From: JBBQKF01 sp038326615
Lineage (GTDB): Bacteria > Bacillota > Clostridia > Saccharofermentanales > UBA5734
NCBI GenBank assembly: GCA_038326615.1
Contig: JBBQKF010000043.1
Location: forward strand, 1 to 25,191
DNA length: 25,191 nt
Reading direction: 5' to 3'
Below the pieces are notes generated by a model, which saw only the letters and a program-made list of their open reading frames with translations, was not told the DNA's origin and made no database searches. Made by a program: the position numbers and the translations under genes. Below are positions 15,900-24,069 of the stretch, piece after piece. The stretch's first letter is position 1, and each line of letters opens with the position of its first letter.

Positions 15900-18800
15900 C
15901 TATTTCTGTTTTATATCCTGTAGTTTTAAAATGTGCCTTTTCATAATCGTATAATCGGTTGAGTTATATTTCCCATCTTTATTTACATCGCACGCAGACA
16001 GAAGTTTACCAGTTAGTGGATTAAGTTTCAGAATGTGTCTTTTGAGTGTAGTGATATCTGTTGAATTTATTTTACCATCACCATTAACGTCACCAAAAAT
16101 TAAAGCTGTGACTTCTTCAATGATTTTATCTTCATAATACACTCGGATCTTCATTCCTGTTCCAATTAGCGTTGTTCCTGTTATTTCCTTGCCTGCTGAG
16201 TTAAATATCCGAATTTGTGCAACAGTAGCATCCAGTCTTTTCTTAAGTGAGTCAACATTTGATGAAGGTTCAACGCCGCTTAATAAGCCATTGTTAATTG
16301 TATAAAGGCTGCTTTTAAGTTTTGGAATGTTTCTGGTTAAAGATAGAGTGTAGTTTTTGATTGACCCGTTTTCGGCAGTAACTGCTAACTGTAATAATGT
16401 CGTTCCAAATTCAATTGTTTTAAGTCCTGTCCCTGCTACAGAAGCCTTGTCATAATGGGGCATCGCACCTATCGTTATTTGTGATGCATTATCTGGGATT
16501 GTTGCAGTATAAGGCCCTGGGTTATCGGGATTAAATACAGGATTTATTGCAATTGCAGTGCCCGCTGAAATTGAAATTGTTGATAGAAAGTTGTCAGAAG
16601 ATTCGACCGGAAAGCTTCTTGTAATTGTTATTGTATAATCGCGCTTTGCCCCACTCTTGGGCGTGCATGAAACAATAAATCTGTTATTGCTTCCGAAAAC
16701 AAGTGGCATATCACCTGTTCCAATTATTCTTGCATTGCTGTTAAGGGTTGTTGATAAAATAGTGATTTTCGATATTACAGCTGGAACGGTAATTGAGTAT
16801 GTCTGTTCCTTTGATGGGTCAAATGCGGGAGTTATATTAAAGTTTGCTTTTGATGCAAAATCTTGTACTTCAAGTGTTGTTAATTTATTTGTATCTTCAG
16901 GTTTTGGTGCAGCAAGAGAAGGCATTTTAAGATATACTGGGATTCTGAATGCAAAGCTATTTGTCAGCGAAGTAGGCTGTAAATTATTAACAGTAATTTT
17001 CGTTGCATATGCTTTATATGAATTTAAAGCCTCTGATGATGGTGCCTGCACATTTTGCATATATTGATGACTGTATAAACCGTATATTGGATCAACATCA
17101 AATTTTTGCAGATATAAAGTATCCTGTCCTTGATTAATGTATGTTGCACCGATATACTTAGCTCCACCGGTTATTGCATTTGCTTCTGTATTCCATGGAA
17201 GATTGTATTTAGCGCGATCTGTGTCAGATTTAGCTGATCCAAGGAAATAGTTTGCAACGGTCCCATCAAAATTATTTCCCTTTGCAAAATTAAGTCCACG
17301 CCATATTATATAATCAATTGTGCCCGATCCAGTTCCGATGTTATAAAAATTATAAATCCCGTTATAAATTCCATTCGCTCCAGTGTATTTACCATTTGCT
17401 AATGAGCTTAACCCAATTGACGGAGACCATACTGTAACTTCCTGCTTTGATCTTGCGGCAAGATGATAAGGACTTACCCCCGAAGCTTTAGCAGCATTCA
17501 TAAACAACGTTTCTCTGCCTGCAAGTCCCGATCCTGTTAAAAGTGTTGTTATTCCTGCCATAACATGATTATTGGTCTGATAGCTTAACTGTTCGAATTG
17601 AAAAACTAACTTTTCGTCAAAAAAATTCCTCGGATCTACATAGTATTCAACTGCAGCCCTTGACGCTCTGACAAAAGAGTTTCCGTCAAGTATGACTTCT
17701 GAATATTTATATTCTGCAGGTGATCCTTTCCCGATAAGGCTTACCGAACCGCTATCCTCTCGGTCAATAACATCCTCCCAGTCAAGGTTTGTATTAAACG
17801 CAGTAAAGAGCCATTTCGGGTATTTTGAATGAAGTACTAGTAGTCCTGGCTTATAACTTTCTGGAAATTTAGCAAGCTGTGCCTTAAATTCAGATTCTGT
17901 GGTCTGGGCAATTCTCCATATTGTATATGTATAGGTAATCGAAGAGGAATCCGCAGCACTATTACAGATAAACTCAACTTTATTATCACCTGTTATAAGT
18001 GGCAGACTTAAATATGGTGGCTGCGCTTCGACTCCATTAAGCATCACTTTAAGTGTATCTGCTTTGTTATACATTACGAGGTCATTAACTTTAAGATCAA
18101 ACGAGCTATAAGGCAAATTTATATGATAATCAATGACATCTGGAAAAAATTCACTTATTACAGAATCAGCTGCGTTAGCTTGCATTTTAGAAATGCCTGT
18201 TGTCCTTTTCTTTATAAAAGTTGATAAAATATATCCGTTAGAAACACTCTCGCCATTCTCATATCTTACAAAATACCAAATATTCGTATTATATTGAGAA
18301 ATTCTTTCCCCTGTTACCTGTCCAAGTATTTCGACATCAGCACCTAGGGGTACAGCTGTTACTATATCCGATAATGTAGTTGCACTTTCTCTCATATTGC
18401 AACTAGATGTCACATTATAAATAGTACCTGCTTCGGCATAATCTATATAAACAGGAACATTTAAAATAGGCGTATCTGATACAAAGGAAGTAACCTCGCC
18501 ATTATAGATCCGAAGTGTATGGTACCCTCTCTTATATTCGGTTGTGTCTATTGTAACAGAATAGTAGTAACGCGAATTTGATTGTGTCATTAATGTTGTA
18601 TTTATAGAAAAGACAGGATCGATGTTAGAATCCAAATAAGCATTAATCGAGGTATTCGTAATCGCCGTTATAGCAATATCTCCTGTTAAATTGACCTTGC
18701 CTCTCCATGCATAGTAGATAGAATCCTTAATATCGTTAGCATAATCATTTAAATTTACATTCATCTCAAAGACAATGTTATCTGCTGCAAAAACCTTCGT

Positions 18801-18983
18801 CTTCATAATTGGTAGAATTGAAGAAATGAAGAAAGATAGGATAAAAACCCAAAAAACATAGTATACCGCTGGCTTATATAAAAGTTTTTTTGTCAACCAT
18901 ACGTTTCTGTTATTCTTTACATTTCTTTTATTTCTTATATTTTTTTCATTTGTTTCATTTGTGTTATATGTTCGTTTCAACAT
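15900..18983 (-). CDS. Secreted N-acetylglucosaminidase with SH3, cadherin-like and dockerin domains
   Basis: This 1027-residue exported protein has a signal anchor at about 38-58 (VFAAD after it). A bacterial SH3 domain follows at about 185-260 (CNMRESATTLSDIV, WYFVRYENGESVSNGYIL), then a cadherin-like module (268-357). A glucosaminidase domain lies at about 385-690, with KYPKWLFTAFNTNLDWEDVI, SGVSPYHLAARSKQEV (probable catalytic Glu515) and NFYNIGTGSG. Two more cadherin-like modules follow (698-789 and 795-885). A type I dockerin closes the chain, with two calcium loops, DVNGDGKINSTD (965-976) and DVNKDGKYNSTD (999-1010). The enzyme would cut peptidoglycan glycan strands. The start is ATG at 18983, with GAGG 5 bases upstream. 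The N-terminal 30 residues are unusually rich in Asn, Lys and Arg. The cohesin-like gene follows after 286 bases. Confidence 0.9.
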   Translation of the reverse strand: MLKRTYNTNETNEKNIRNKRNVKNNRNVWLTKKLLYKPAVYYVFWVFILSFFISSILPIMKTKVFAADNIVFEMNVNLNDYANDIKDSIYYAWRGKVNLTGDIAITAITNTSINAYLDSNIDPVFSINTTLMTQSNSRYYYSVTIDTTEYKRGYHTLRIYNGEVTSFVSDTPILNVPVYIDYAEAGTIYNVTSSCNMRESATTLSDIVTAVPLGADVEILGQVTGERISQYNTNIWYFVRYENGESVSNGYILSTFIKKRTTGISKMQANAADSVISEFFPDVIDYHINLPYSSFDLKVNDLVMYNKADTLKVMLNGVEAQPPYLSLPLITGDNKVEFICNSAADSSSITYTYTIWRIAQTTESEFKAQLAKFPESYKPGLLVLHSKYPKWLFTAFNTNLDWEDVIDREDSGSVSLIGKGSPAEYKYSEVILDGNSFVRASRAAVEYYVDPRNFFDEKLVFQFEQLSYQTNNHVMAGITTLLTGSGLAGRETLFMNAAKASGVSPYHLAARSKQEVTVWSPSIGLSSLANGKYTGANGIYNGIYNFYNIGTGSGTIDYIIWRGLNFAKGNNFDGTVANYFLGSAKSDTDRAKYNLPWNTEANAITGGAKYIGATYINQGQDTLYLQKFDVDPIYGLYSHQYMQNVQAPSSEALNSYKAYATKITVNNLQPTSLTNSFAFRIPVYLKMPSLAAPKPEDTNKLTTLEVQDFASKANFNITPAFDPSKEQTYSITVPAVISKITILSTTLNSNARIIGTGDMPLVFGSNNRFIVSCTPKSGAKRDYTITITRSFPVESSDNFLSTISISAGTAIAINPVFNPDNPGPYTATIPDNASQITIGAMPHYDKASVAGTGLKTIEFGTTLLQLAVTAENGSIKNYTLSLTRNIPKLKSSLYTINNGLLSGVEPSSNVDSLKKRLDATVAQIRIFNSAGKEITGTTLIGTGMKIRVYYEDKIIEEVTALIFGDVNGDGKINSTDITTLKRHILKLNPLTGKLLSACDVNKDGKYNSTDYTIMKRHILKLQDIKQK

Positions 18984-19018
18984 TTTATCCTCAAATACCC
19001 GTCACCTGGATCAATTAC

Positions 19019-19039
19019 TTAATCACATAATAATATCAT
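19019..19039 (-). other. Possible leader peptide ORF (6 codons) before the dockerin gene
   Basis: On the minus strand, AAAGGGGGAAAAC precedes an ATG at 19039 that opens MILLCD and stops at 19019-19021, 35 bases before the true gene start. The ribosome binding site is stronger than that of the gene itself. It may be a regulatory leader peptide or chance. The rest of the 480-base divergent region (18984-19463) holds a 7-bp inverted repeat at 19138-19160 (ATTACAC/GTGTAAT) and the promoter and riboswitch of the plus-strand gene. Confidence 0.25.
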
Positions 19040-19241
19040 GTTTTCCCCCTTTAGGATAACATATTTAAAATTCTGTAGGTTACATAATTATTTCAAAACA
19101 TATCTTTACCGGAATTGAATTTTTGATGCTTATACAAATTACACATACTAATAGTGTAATATTCTATTATTATTCTATGGGTGGAATTTGCTTTTTCAAT
19201 TAAATTTGATAAATTTTGTTTGTCTGAGGTTTGAATTTGTA

Positions 19242-19269
19242 TTGACTTTCAATTTAAAAGTGATATAAT
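19242..19269 (+). promoter_or_regulatory. Sigma-A promoter for the riboswitch transcript
   Basis: TTGACT (19242-19247) and a perfect TATAAT (19264-19269) are separated by 16 bases. Transcription should begin near 19276, about 65 bases before the riboswitch core. Confidence 0.8.
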
Positions 19270-19338
19270 GGAAATATATCTGAAAATTCGTTATTATTTA
19301 TTTACTAGTCTTTCGTAAGGATAACATTTTCTTGTAAA

Positions 19339-19410
19339 TAGCAAACCCACCGAAAGGTGAGGACGCAAAGCCACGAGTCTAAGGCGCAAGCTAAGACAGT
19401 CGGGTTGCCA
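19339..19410 (+). promoter_or_regulatory. Cyclic-di-GMP-I riboswitch (GEMM-I)
   Basis: The aptamer core is easily recognised. It has GCAAACCC (19341-19348), a hairpin CACC-GAAA-GGTG with the GNRA tetraloop (19348-19359), the near-invariant GGACGCAAAGCC (19361-19372), a second hairpin GTCTAAGGC-GCAA-GCTAAGAC (19377-19397), and the closing GGGTTGCC (19402-19409), which pairs with GCAAACCC. It lies in the 5' leader of the DUF4874/DUF4832-type gene, 54 bases from its ATG, and would sense cyclic di-GMP. The terminator that follows shares three bases with the closing stem. Confidence 0.95.
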
Positions 19411-19446
19411 AGAGGTAAATACTTAACAGACCTCTTTTGGCTTTTA
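19407..19446 (+). terminator. Expression-platform terminator of the riboswitch
   Basis: AAGAGGT (19410-19416) pairs with ACCTCTT (19430-19436) around a 13-base loop. The stem can extend by GCC (19407-19409) with GGC (19439-19441) across a two-T bulge, and TTTT follows. GCC is also the end of the aptamer's closing helix, so ligand binding and the full terminator compete. This suggests that cyclic di-GMP weakens termination (an ON switch), but the 7-bp core could form either way, so the sign is uncertain. Confidence 0.7.
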
Positions 19447-19463
19447 TCGAAGGAGGATTTTTT

Positions 19464-21614
19464 ATGGCTCGATTTAAAAATTACATCACTATGTCTATCA
19501 CACTAATTACTGGCTTTTGCATCTTGCTCGCAATATTAAATAATTTCACTTATGTATCAGCTGTAACTTCAGCTGCAACACTCAGCTCGTCACTCGACAC
19601 TCTCGAAAACATTAAGTTCGCAGAAGATACTTCTCTTTTTACTAATCCCGAAAGAGGTTGGTATAAGCCATTTAGCTCAAATGATTTGTGGGGGCTTGAT
19701 AGGCTCAAGGCACAAGGAATAAGTGTAATTCTTGTCGAAACAGATCTCAAGGCATTTTTAACTACACCAATAAGCGCAGTAAAGCTTACAGAAATTAGCG
19801 CTGCTTTTTCAGCTGCAAGGAAATACGGTCTTCAAGTGATGTTTAGAGCAGCTTATGATTATACTGGACTTTCTTCATGTGAGCCTAAAAGTCTTTCAAT
19901 CATAGTAGGACATATAGCTCAGCTTAAAAGTATTTTCTATTCTAATGAAGATATCCTTTACTGTGTACAAGCAGGATTTTTAGGGCCTTGGGGAGAATGG
20001 CATTCTTCATTTTATGGAAGCACACCTTCATTAGCGGCCCGTAAAGCCGTTCTCTTTGCCTTAATGGATGCAGTCCCGAAAAGTAGATCAATTTTGGTAA
20101 GAAGACCAATGTTTATAAGAGATATCTTTGCAAATGAACCTGGTGGAAACATTCTAACAGAAACAACTGCATTTAATGGGTCTATGCTTTCTAGAACAGG
20201 ATCACATAATGACGCCCTTTTAAGTACCGCCGATGAATTTGGCACATATGTTGATCCAAACTTCTCCAGATCTGATGAACTTAATTGGCTTGACAATCAG
20301 AATAAATTTGTGCCTTTTGCCGGTGAAAGTTGCTATCTTAGTTCGAATTCAGATCCTATAAATACAGTTTTCGAACTAAATAAGACTCATGCTCAAACAA
20401 TAAATATCGATTATATTCAGTCAGTTATCAGCAAATGGAAAGCAACAACATACAACAGTATTAATACATTCGATTATCTGACAAATAAAATGGGGTATAG
20501 AATTTTGCTTACTGATGCTAAAATTAACACCGAAGTAAAAAAAGGTGGAGCGCTTCATATTAATCTTAATATCAAAAACGATGGATTCGCGAACATTATT
20601 AATGGAAGAGCCTTTGAAATTATACTGAGCAATGGGGCTGTTACTTATAAGGCTGCTGTTAATGATGACCCAAGAAAATGGTATAAAGAAAATGGACTTA
20701 TGTCAAAGGACTTATATTTTAGTGTACCTACTGCAATAAATGAAGGTGTCTGGAGTATCTATCTTAATCTACCAAGTCCATTTGCATCAATTTCTACGAA
20801 CCCTTTGTACTCAGTCAGACTTGCAAATACCGGAGTTTGGAATGCAACAAAGGGATATAATCTTATTAAAAACAATTTAATAATTGGAGTTACAAGCACA
20901 GGTAATAATGTTTCTTCATTTAAACAAATTAGCCGGCAGGAAGCAGAAAGTCTTACAGGGTCTGTTATTACACAACCGACTAATGTTCCCATAACAACAC
21001 CTATAGTGATAGCTCCTACTCCAACTCAAGCAGTTCCGACTTATACTCCAGTTCCTCCAACTCCAACACCGATAGTTCCTTCTCCTACTCCAACACCGAT
21101 AGTTCCTTCTCCTACTCCTACCCCAGTTGTTCCTCCAACTCCAGTTCCTACTGCAGCGCCTACTCCTATGCCTACAGTAGCCGCACCTACTGTAGCACCA
21201 ACCCCTGTCGCATCATTATCCAGTGTGACGTCGATGTCCATTTCTAATAATAGCACCTACGTGTATATAAAAGTCTTTGGAACAAATCTTGTAACAAAAA
21301 GCCAATTTTTCATTAATTCCGACCAAAACTACTCAACAGGATTAAAAAGCACGTGGTTGAACTCTGGGTTTGATTTTCTGGTTGAAAACACTACCCTATA
21401 CAAATATTCAGGAATTTCTAACAGCTGGAAGTGGACACGAATACAAGGTATTTTAATTTCTAAAGCATATAACTGTATATCAATTAGGGTGCCTCTGACC
21501 TCACTTAAAGCAGTAATTGGAAGTAACATGCAATTTGCTTTTGTTAGCAATGACTCAAAATCACTTGTATACCCATCACTTAGTGTAAACATACCAATTT
21601 ACAAAATCAGTTGA
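19464..21614 (+). CDS. Secreted DUF4874/DUF4832-type protein with C-terminal beta domain
   Basis: The start is ATG 19464 behind AAGGAGG with 7 bases of spacing, giving 716 residues. A signal peptide covers about 1-34. The N-terminal module, about 50-345, opens with LFTNPERGWYKPF and contains GISVILVETDL, GLQVMFRAAYDY and QAGFLGPWGEWHSS (Glu178). This is the pattern of DUF4874/DUF4832, which looks like a TIM-barrel glycosidase-type fold without a proven reaction. A beta domain follows (346-480), then a Pro/Thr linker (about 507-583, with a 27-base DNA repeat), and then a C-terminal domain (585-716) that resembles carbohydrate-binding or DOMON-like folds. The protein would act outside the cell on polysaccharide. 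A cyclic-di-GMP riboswitch controls it, and the Pel-like operon follows, so an exopolysaccharide is the likely target. This is inference from context. Confidence 0.85.
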   Translation: MARFKNYITMSITLITGFCILLAILNNFTYVSAVTSAATLSSSLDTLENIKFAEDTSLFTNPERGWYKPFSSNDLWGLDRLKAQGISVILVETDLKAFLTTPISAVKLTEISAAFSAARKYGLQVMFRAAYDYTGLSSCEPKSLSIIVGHIAQLKSIFYSNEDILYCVQAGFLGPWGEWHSSFYGSTPSLAARKAVLFALMDAVPKSRSILVRRPMFIRDIFANEPGGNILTETTAFNGSMLSRTGSHNDALLSTADEFGTYVDPNFSRSDELNWLDNQNKFVPFAGESCYLSSNSDPINTVFELNKTHAQTINIDYIQSVISKWKATTYNSINTFDYLTNKMGYRILLTDAKINTEVKKGGALHINLNIKNDGFANIINGRAFEIILSNGAVTYKAAVNDDPRKWYKENGLMSKDLYFSVPTAINEGVWSIYLNLPSPFASISTNPLYSVRLANTGVWNATKGYNLIKNNLIIGVTSTGNNVSSFKQISRQEAESLTGSVITQPTNVPITTPIVIAPTPTQAVPTYTPVPPTPTPIVPSPTPTPIVPSPTPTPVVPPTPVPTAAPTPMPTVAAPTVAPTPVASLSSVTSMSISNNSTYVYIKVFGTNLVTKSQFFINSDQNYSTGLKSTWLNSGFDFLVENTTLYKYSGISNSWKWTRIQGILISKAYNCISIRVPLTSLKAVIGSNMQFAFVSNDSKSLVYPSLSVNIPIYKIS

Positions 21615-21640
21615 TATAATGGATTCATATACCTTTAATT

Positions 21641-21683
21641 AAAAAATTCAGACGGGAAGAATAAATTTCTGTCTGAATTTTTT
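21641..21683 (+). terminator. Strong terminator after the DUF4874/DUF4832 gene
   Basis: AAAAAATTCAGAC (21641-21653) and GTCTGAATTTTTT (21671-21683) form a perfect 13-bp stem around a 17-base loop, with the T run inside the right arm. It begins 26 bases after the stop codon and separates this transcript from the Pel-like operon. It could act in both directions. Confidence 0.88.
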
Positions 21684-21722
21684 AAGTACAAACACCAAAA
21701 ATGAAAGCATTTTGGAATTTTA

Positions 21723-21751
21723 TTGAATTTTGAAGCAAAAACAATTATAAT
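21723..21751 (+). promoter_or_regulatory. Probable promoter of the Pel-like operon
   Basis: TTGAAT (21723-21728) and a perfect TATAAT (21746-21751) are spaced by 17 bases, placing the start of transcription near 21758. A TTGACA at 21769 has no good -10 box at the right distance. The leader would be about 137 bases long. Confidence 0.6.
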
Positions 21752-21770
21752 GTTATTACAATTATTTTTT

Positions 21771-21844
21771 GACAACTTGGCTGTGTTTAAATGATTTATA
21801 TATACATCGATTTTATATATTACGATATTATCATCCAAGTTGTC
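21771..21844 (+). promoter_or_regulatory. Perfect 10-bp inverted repeat in the Pel operon leader
   Basis: GACAACTTGG (21771-21780) and CCAAGTTGTC (21835-21844) are exact inverted copies, 54 bases apart, just after the predicted transcription start and about 50 bases before the start codon. In RNA they would close a stem around an AT-rich loop; in DNA they could be paired operators. I recognise no known riboswitch in it. Confidence 0.6.
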
Positions 21845-21894
21845 TTTATTTCCATCTAAGATTTATCCTATGCTTAAAAAAGGGGGTGAATGGT

Positions 21895-24069
21895 TTGAGG
21901 GTTTTAATAACTGGTGGTTATGGCTTTATAGGTTCTCATGTGGCTGACTTTTTTTTTAAAGAGGGTCATCATATTTTTATTATTGATAATTTGTCATCAG
22001 GCAGTACATCAAATATCAAATTTAAACATAAATCTTACCTTATCGATACAAATGATAAGCGGTGCGATGAGGTTTTTAAAGCAAATAATTTTGATGTAAT
22101 TGTTCATTGTGCTTCATTACCAGATATCGTGAAGTCTGTAGAGAATCCGTTAGCAGACTCTAAAAGCGACTTTTTGGGTATTACTAACATGCTTAATTTA
22201 ACGACAAAGCATAAAATATCTAAATTTGTTTTGATATCCTCTACTTCAGTATACGGGAATCCTGCTAATTTACCTGCCAGAGAAGATGATGTTCCTGATC
22301 CTGTTTCAATCAGTGGTACTAGTAAACTCACAACAGAACTTTATTGCAGGAAGTGGTCTGAGTTATATAATTTAAGCACTGTTATTTTAAGAGTTTCAAA
22401 TGCATATGGCCCAAGACAGAAGATTAATTCAGAAAACAGCATTATTTCTGAGCTTTTAGATAAAGTTATCAATTCACAGGATCTTACTGTAAATGCTGCT
22501 AGTGGACAAACCAGAGATTTTATATATGTTGAAGATATTGCACAAGCAGTATTTAAGGCTACTGAATTAGGTCTTCAAGGATTATATAATCTATCTTCTG
22601 GAGTAGAAACAAGTATAGATAGTGTTGTTGAATTGATTAAGAATTCTAGTCCTGTTAAAGGTGTTGTAAAATATAATTCGCAGAAATCAGGAATAGAACA
22701 TTTTTTTGCAGATAATAAAAAAATCAAAAGAGAGCTTGATTGGGTTCCCTTGTATTCTGTTGAAGAAGGTATAAGAAAAACATTTTCGTGGCAAGTGTCA
22801 AACCCTATAAATAAATCCAGCAAAATAACTAAAAAGAAAAACGTACAAGGATTTTTCAGTAAAACCATTATGCCATATATAGAAAATTTTACTGTTTTTT
22901 CGCTTATTATAGTAGGATCGCTATTCTTTAAAGATAATATCTCTGATAAATTGCCATTATTTCTTTCGATGTATATTTTGTTTATAGGAATTGTTTATGG
23001 TACACGGCAGTCAATAATATGCGTCATTCTTTCATGTTCCTTTTACATTTACAACCAGGTGAGCATGGGTAGAGAACCGATATCGATGGTTTATGATTCT
23101 GGTACAATCTTCCAGATATCACTTTTTATACTTATTGGGCTTGCCGTCGGCTATACGATTGACAAAAAGGAAAACCGAATTCATGAAAAGATAAATGAAA
23201 TTGAACTTTTGCAGACAAAATATGATTTTCTTTCCGGAATATACAATGATACAAGGATTGTCAAGGATCAATTATACTCTCAGATCGTAAGTTCAGAGGA
23301 TAGTTTTGGAAAGGTTTTCAATCTTATAAAACAACTCGACAGCCTATCTCCTGATGAAGTCTACTATTCAGCAATTCATGTTATTGAGAGCGTTATGAAA
23401 TCAAAAAAAGTTTCATTATATATTATAAGCGGCAATGGATGTTGTCTACGACTTATGACAAAATCCAACACAGAAGATTTTATCCTACCTAATTCGATAA
23501 TGCTTGACGAAAATAATAGTATAAATGATGTAATTGTAAACAAGACAATGTACACAAATAATACACTTGATTCGTCCATGCCATTAATGATTGCTCCTGT
23601 AATTAATGGAAAACATGTTGTTGCCATTATAGCAATCTATGAAGCTGATTTTGATAATATTACACTTTATTATAAAAATTTATTTCTTGGCGCTGTAGAG
23701 CTAATTTCTGAATCAATTAGCAAAGCAATCAAATACGAAAATCTCATGACCGAGAAAAAATATATAGATGATACATCTATTATGAAAAGCGAATATTTTG
23801 CTGAGCTTCTGAAAATAAAACTAGATGCGAAGAGTAATCTTAATACTGATTTTGTTCTCTTAGAGATAAACGCCCACAATGCAACGCTTATCGAAACATC
23901 CCATATTCTTATTAACATATTGCGTGAATATGACTTTGTCGGAATGATTGACAATCAGATTTTCATTCTTCTTTCTAACACCAGTGCCAAACAATCCCAA
24001 AAAGTTATTGAAAGACTTGCAGACACCGGGTTTGAGATAGTTAGCAACGGAGCAATTGCTTATGACTGA
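21895..24069 (+). CDS. pelD: NAD-dependent epimerase-like domain fused to PelD-like c-di-GMP receptor
   Basis: I start at TTG 21895, with AGGGGG 8 bases upstream, giving 724 residues. Residues 1-300 are an extended SDR of the UDP-sugar epimerase type, with TGGYGFIGSH (5-14), SSTSVYG (115-121) and RVSNAYGPRQ (166-175). The catalytic Tyr position is Ser140 (ISGTSK, Lys144 kept). Residues 330-422 hold about four membrane helices and 425-445 a coiled segment. A GAF-like domain (about 485-610) follows, then a degenerate GGDEF domain (about 630-724). There the active site reads IDNQIF (685-690), while the inhibitory-site motif RxxD is intact as REYD (677-680). This is the full PelD architecture, so cyclic di-GMP would bind and activate Pel synthesis at the membrane. 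pelE overlaps its end. Pel is GalN/GalNAc-rich, so a fused UDP-GlcNAc 4-epimerase would make sense if active. Confidence 0.87.
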   Translation: MRVLITGGYGFIGSHVADFFFKEGHHIFIIDNLSSGSTSNIKFKHKSYLIDTNDKRCDEVFKANNFDVIVHCASLPDIVKSVENPLADSKSDFLGITNMLNLTTKHKISKFVLISSTSVYGNPANLPAREDDVPDPVSISGTSKLTTELYCRKWSELYNLSTVILRVSNAYGPRQKINSENSIISELLDKVINSQDLTVNAASGQTRDFIYVEDIAQAVFKATELGLQGLYNLSSGVETSIDSVVELIKNSSPVKGVVKYNSQKSGIEHFFADNKKIKRELDWVPLYSVEEGIRKTFSWQVSNPINKSSKITKKKNVQGFFSKTIMPYIENFTVFSLIIVGSLFFKDNISDKLPLFLSMYILFIGIVYGTRQSIICVILSCSFYIYNQVSMGREPISMVYDSGTIFQISLFILIGLAVGYTIDKKENRIHEKINEIELLQTKYDFLSGIYNDTRIVKDQLYSQIVSSEDSFGKVFNLIKQLDSLSPDEVYYSAIHVIESVMKSKKVSLYIISGNGCCLRLMTKSNTEDFILPNSIMLDENNSINDVIVNKTMYTNNTLDSSMPLMIAPVINGKHVVAIIAIYEADFDNITLYYKNLFLGAVELISESISKAIKYENLMTEKKYIDDTSIMKSEYFAELLKIKLDAKSNLNTDFVLLEINAHNATLIETSHILINILREYDFVGMIDNQIFILLSNTSAKQSQKVIERLADTGFEIVSNGAIAYD

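Noticed and set aside
18984..19060. Second riboswitch (c-di-AMP ydaO type) before the cell-wall hydrolase
   Set aside because: Such genes often have one, but the conserved ydaO core words could not be found on the minus strand here.
19437..19463. Earlier TTG start for the DUF4874/DUF4832 gene
   Set aside because: It lies inside the terminator arm and has no ribosome site, while ATG 19464 has AAGGAGG at ideal spacing and begins a proper signal peptide.
21041..21256. 71-residue minus-strand Gly/Val-rich ORF
   Set aside because: It is the antisense reading of the Pro/Thr linker repeat in the secreted protein gene.
21769..21894. N-terminal extension of the epimerase-PelD fusion, and a TTGACA promoter at 21769
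   Set aside because: The extra 42 residues precede the Rossmann start and carry the inverted repeat. TTGACA lacks a matching -10 box; TTGAAT/TATAAT upstream is better.
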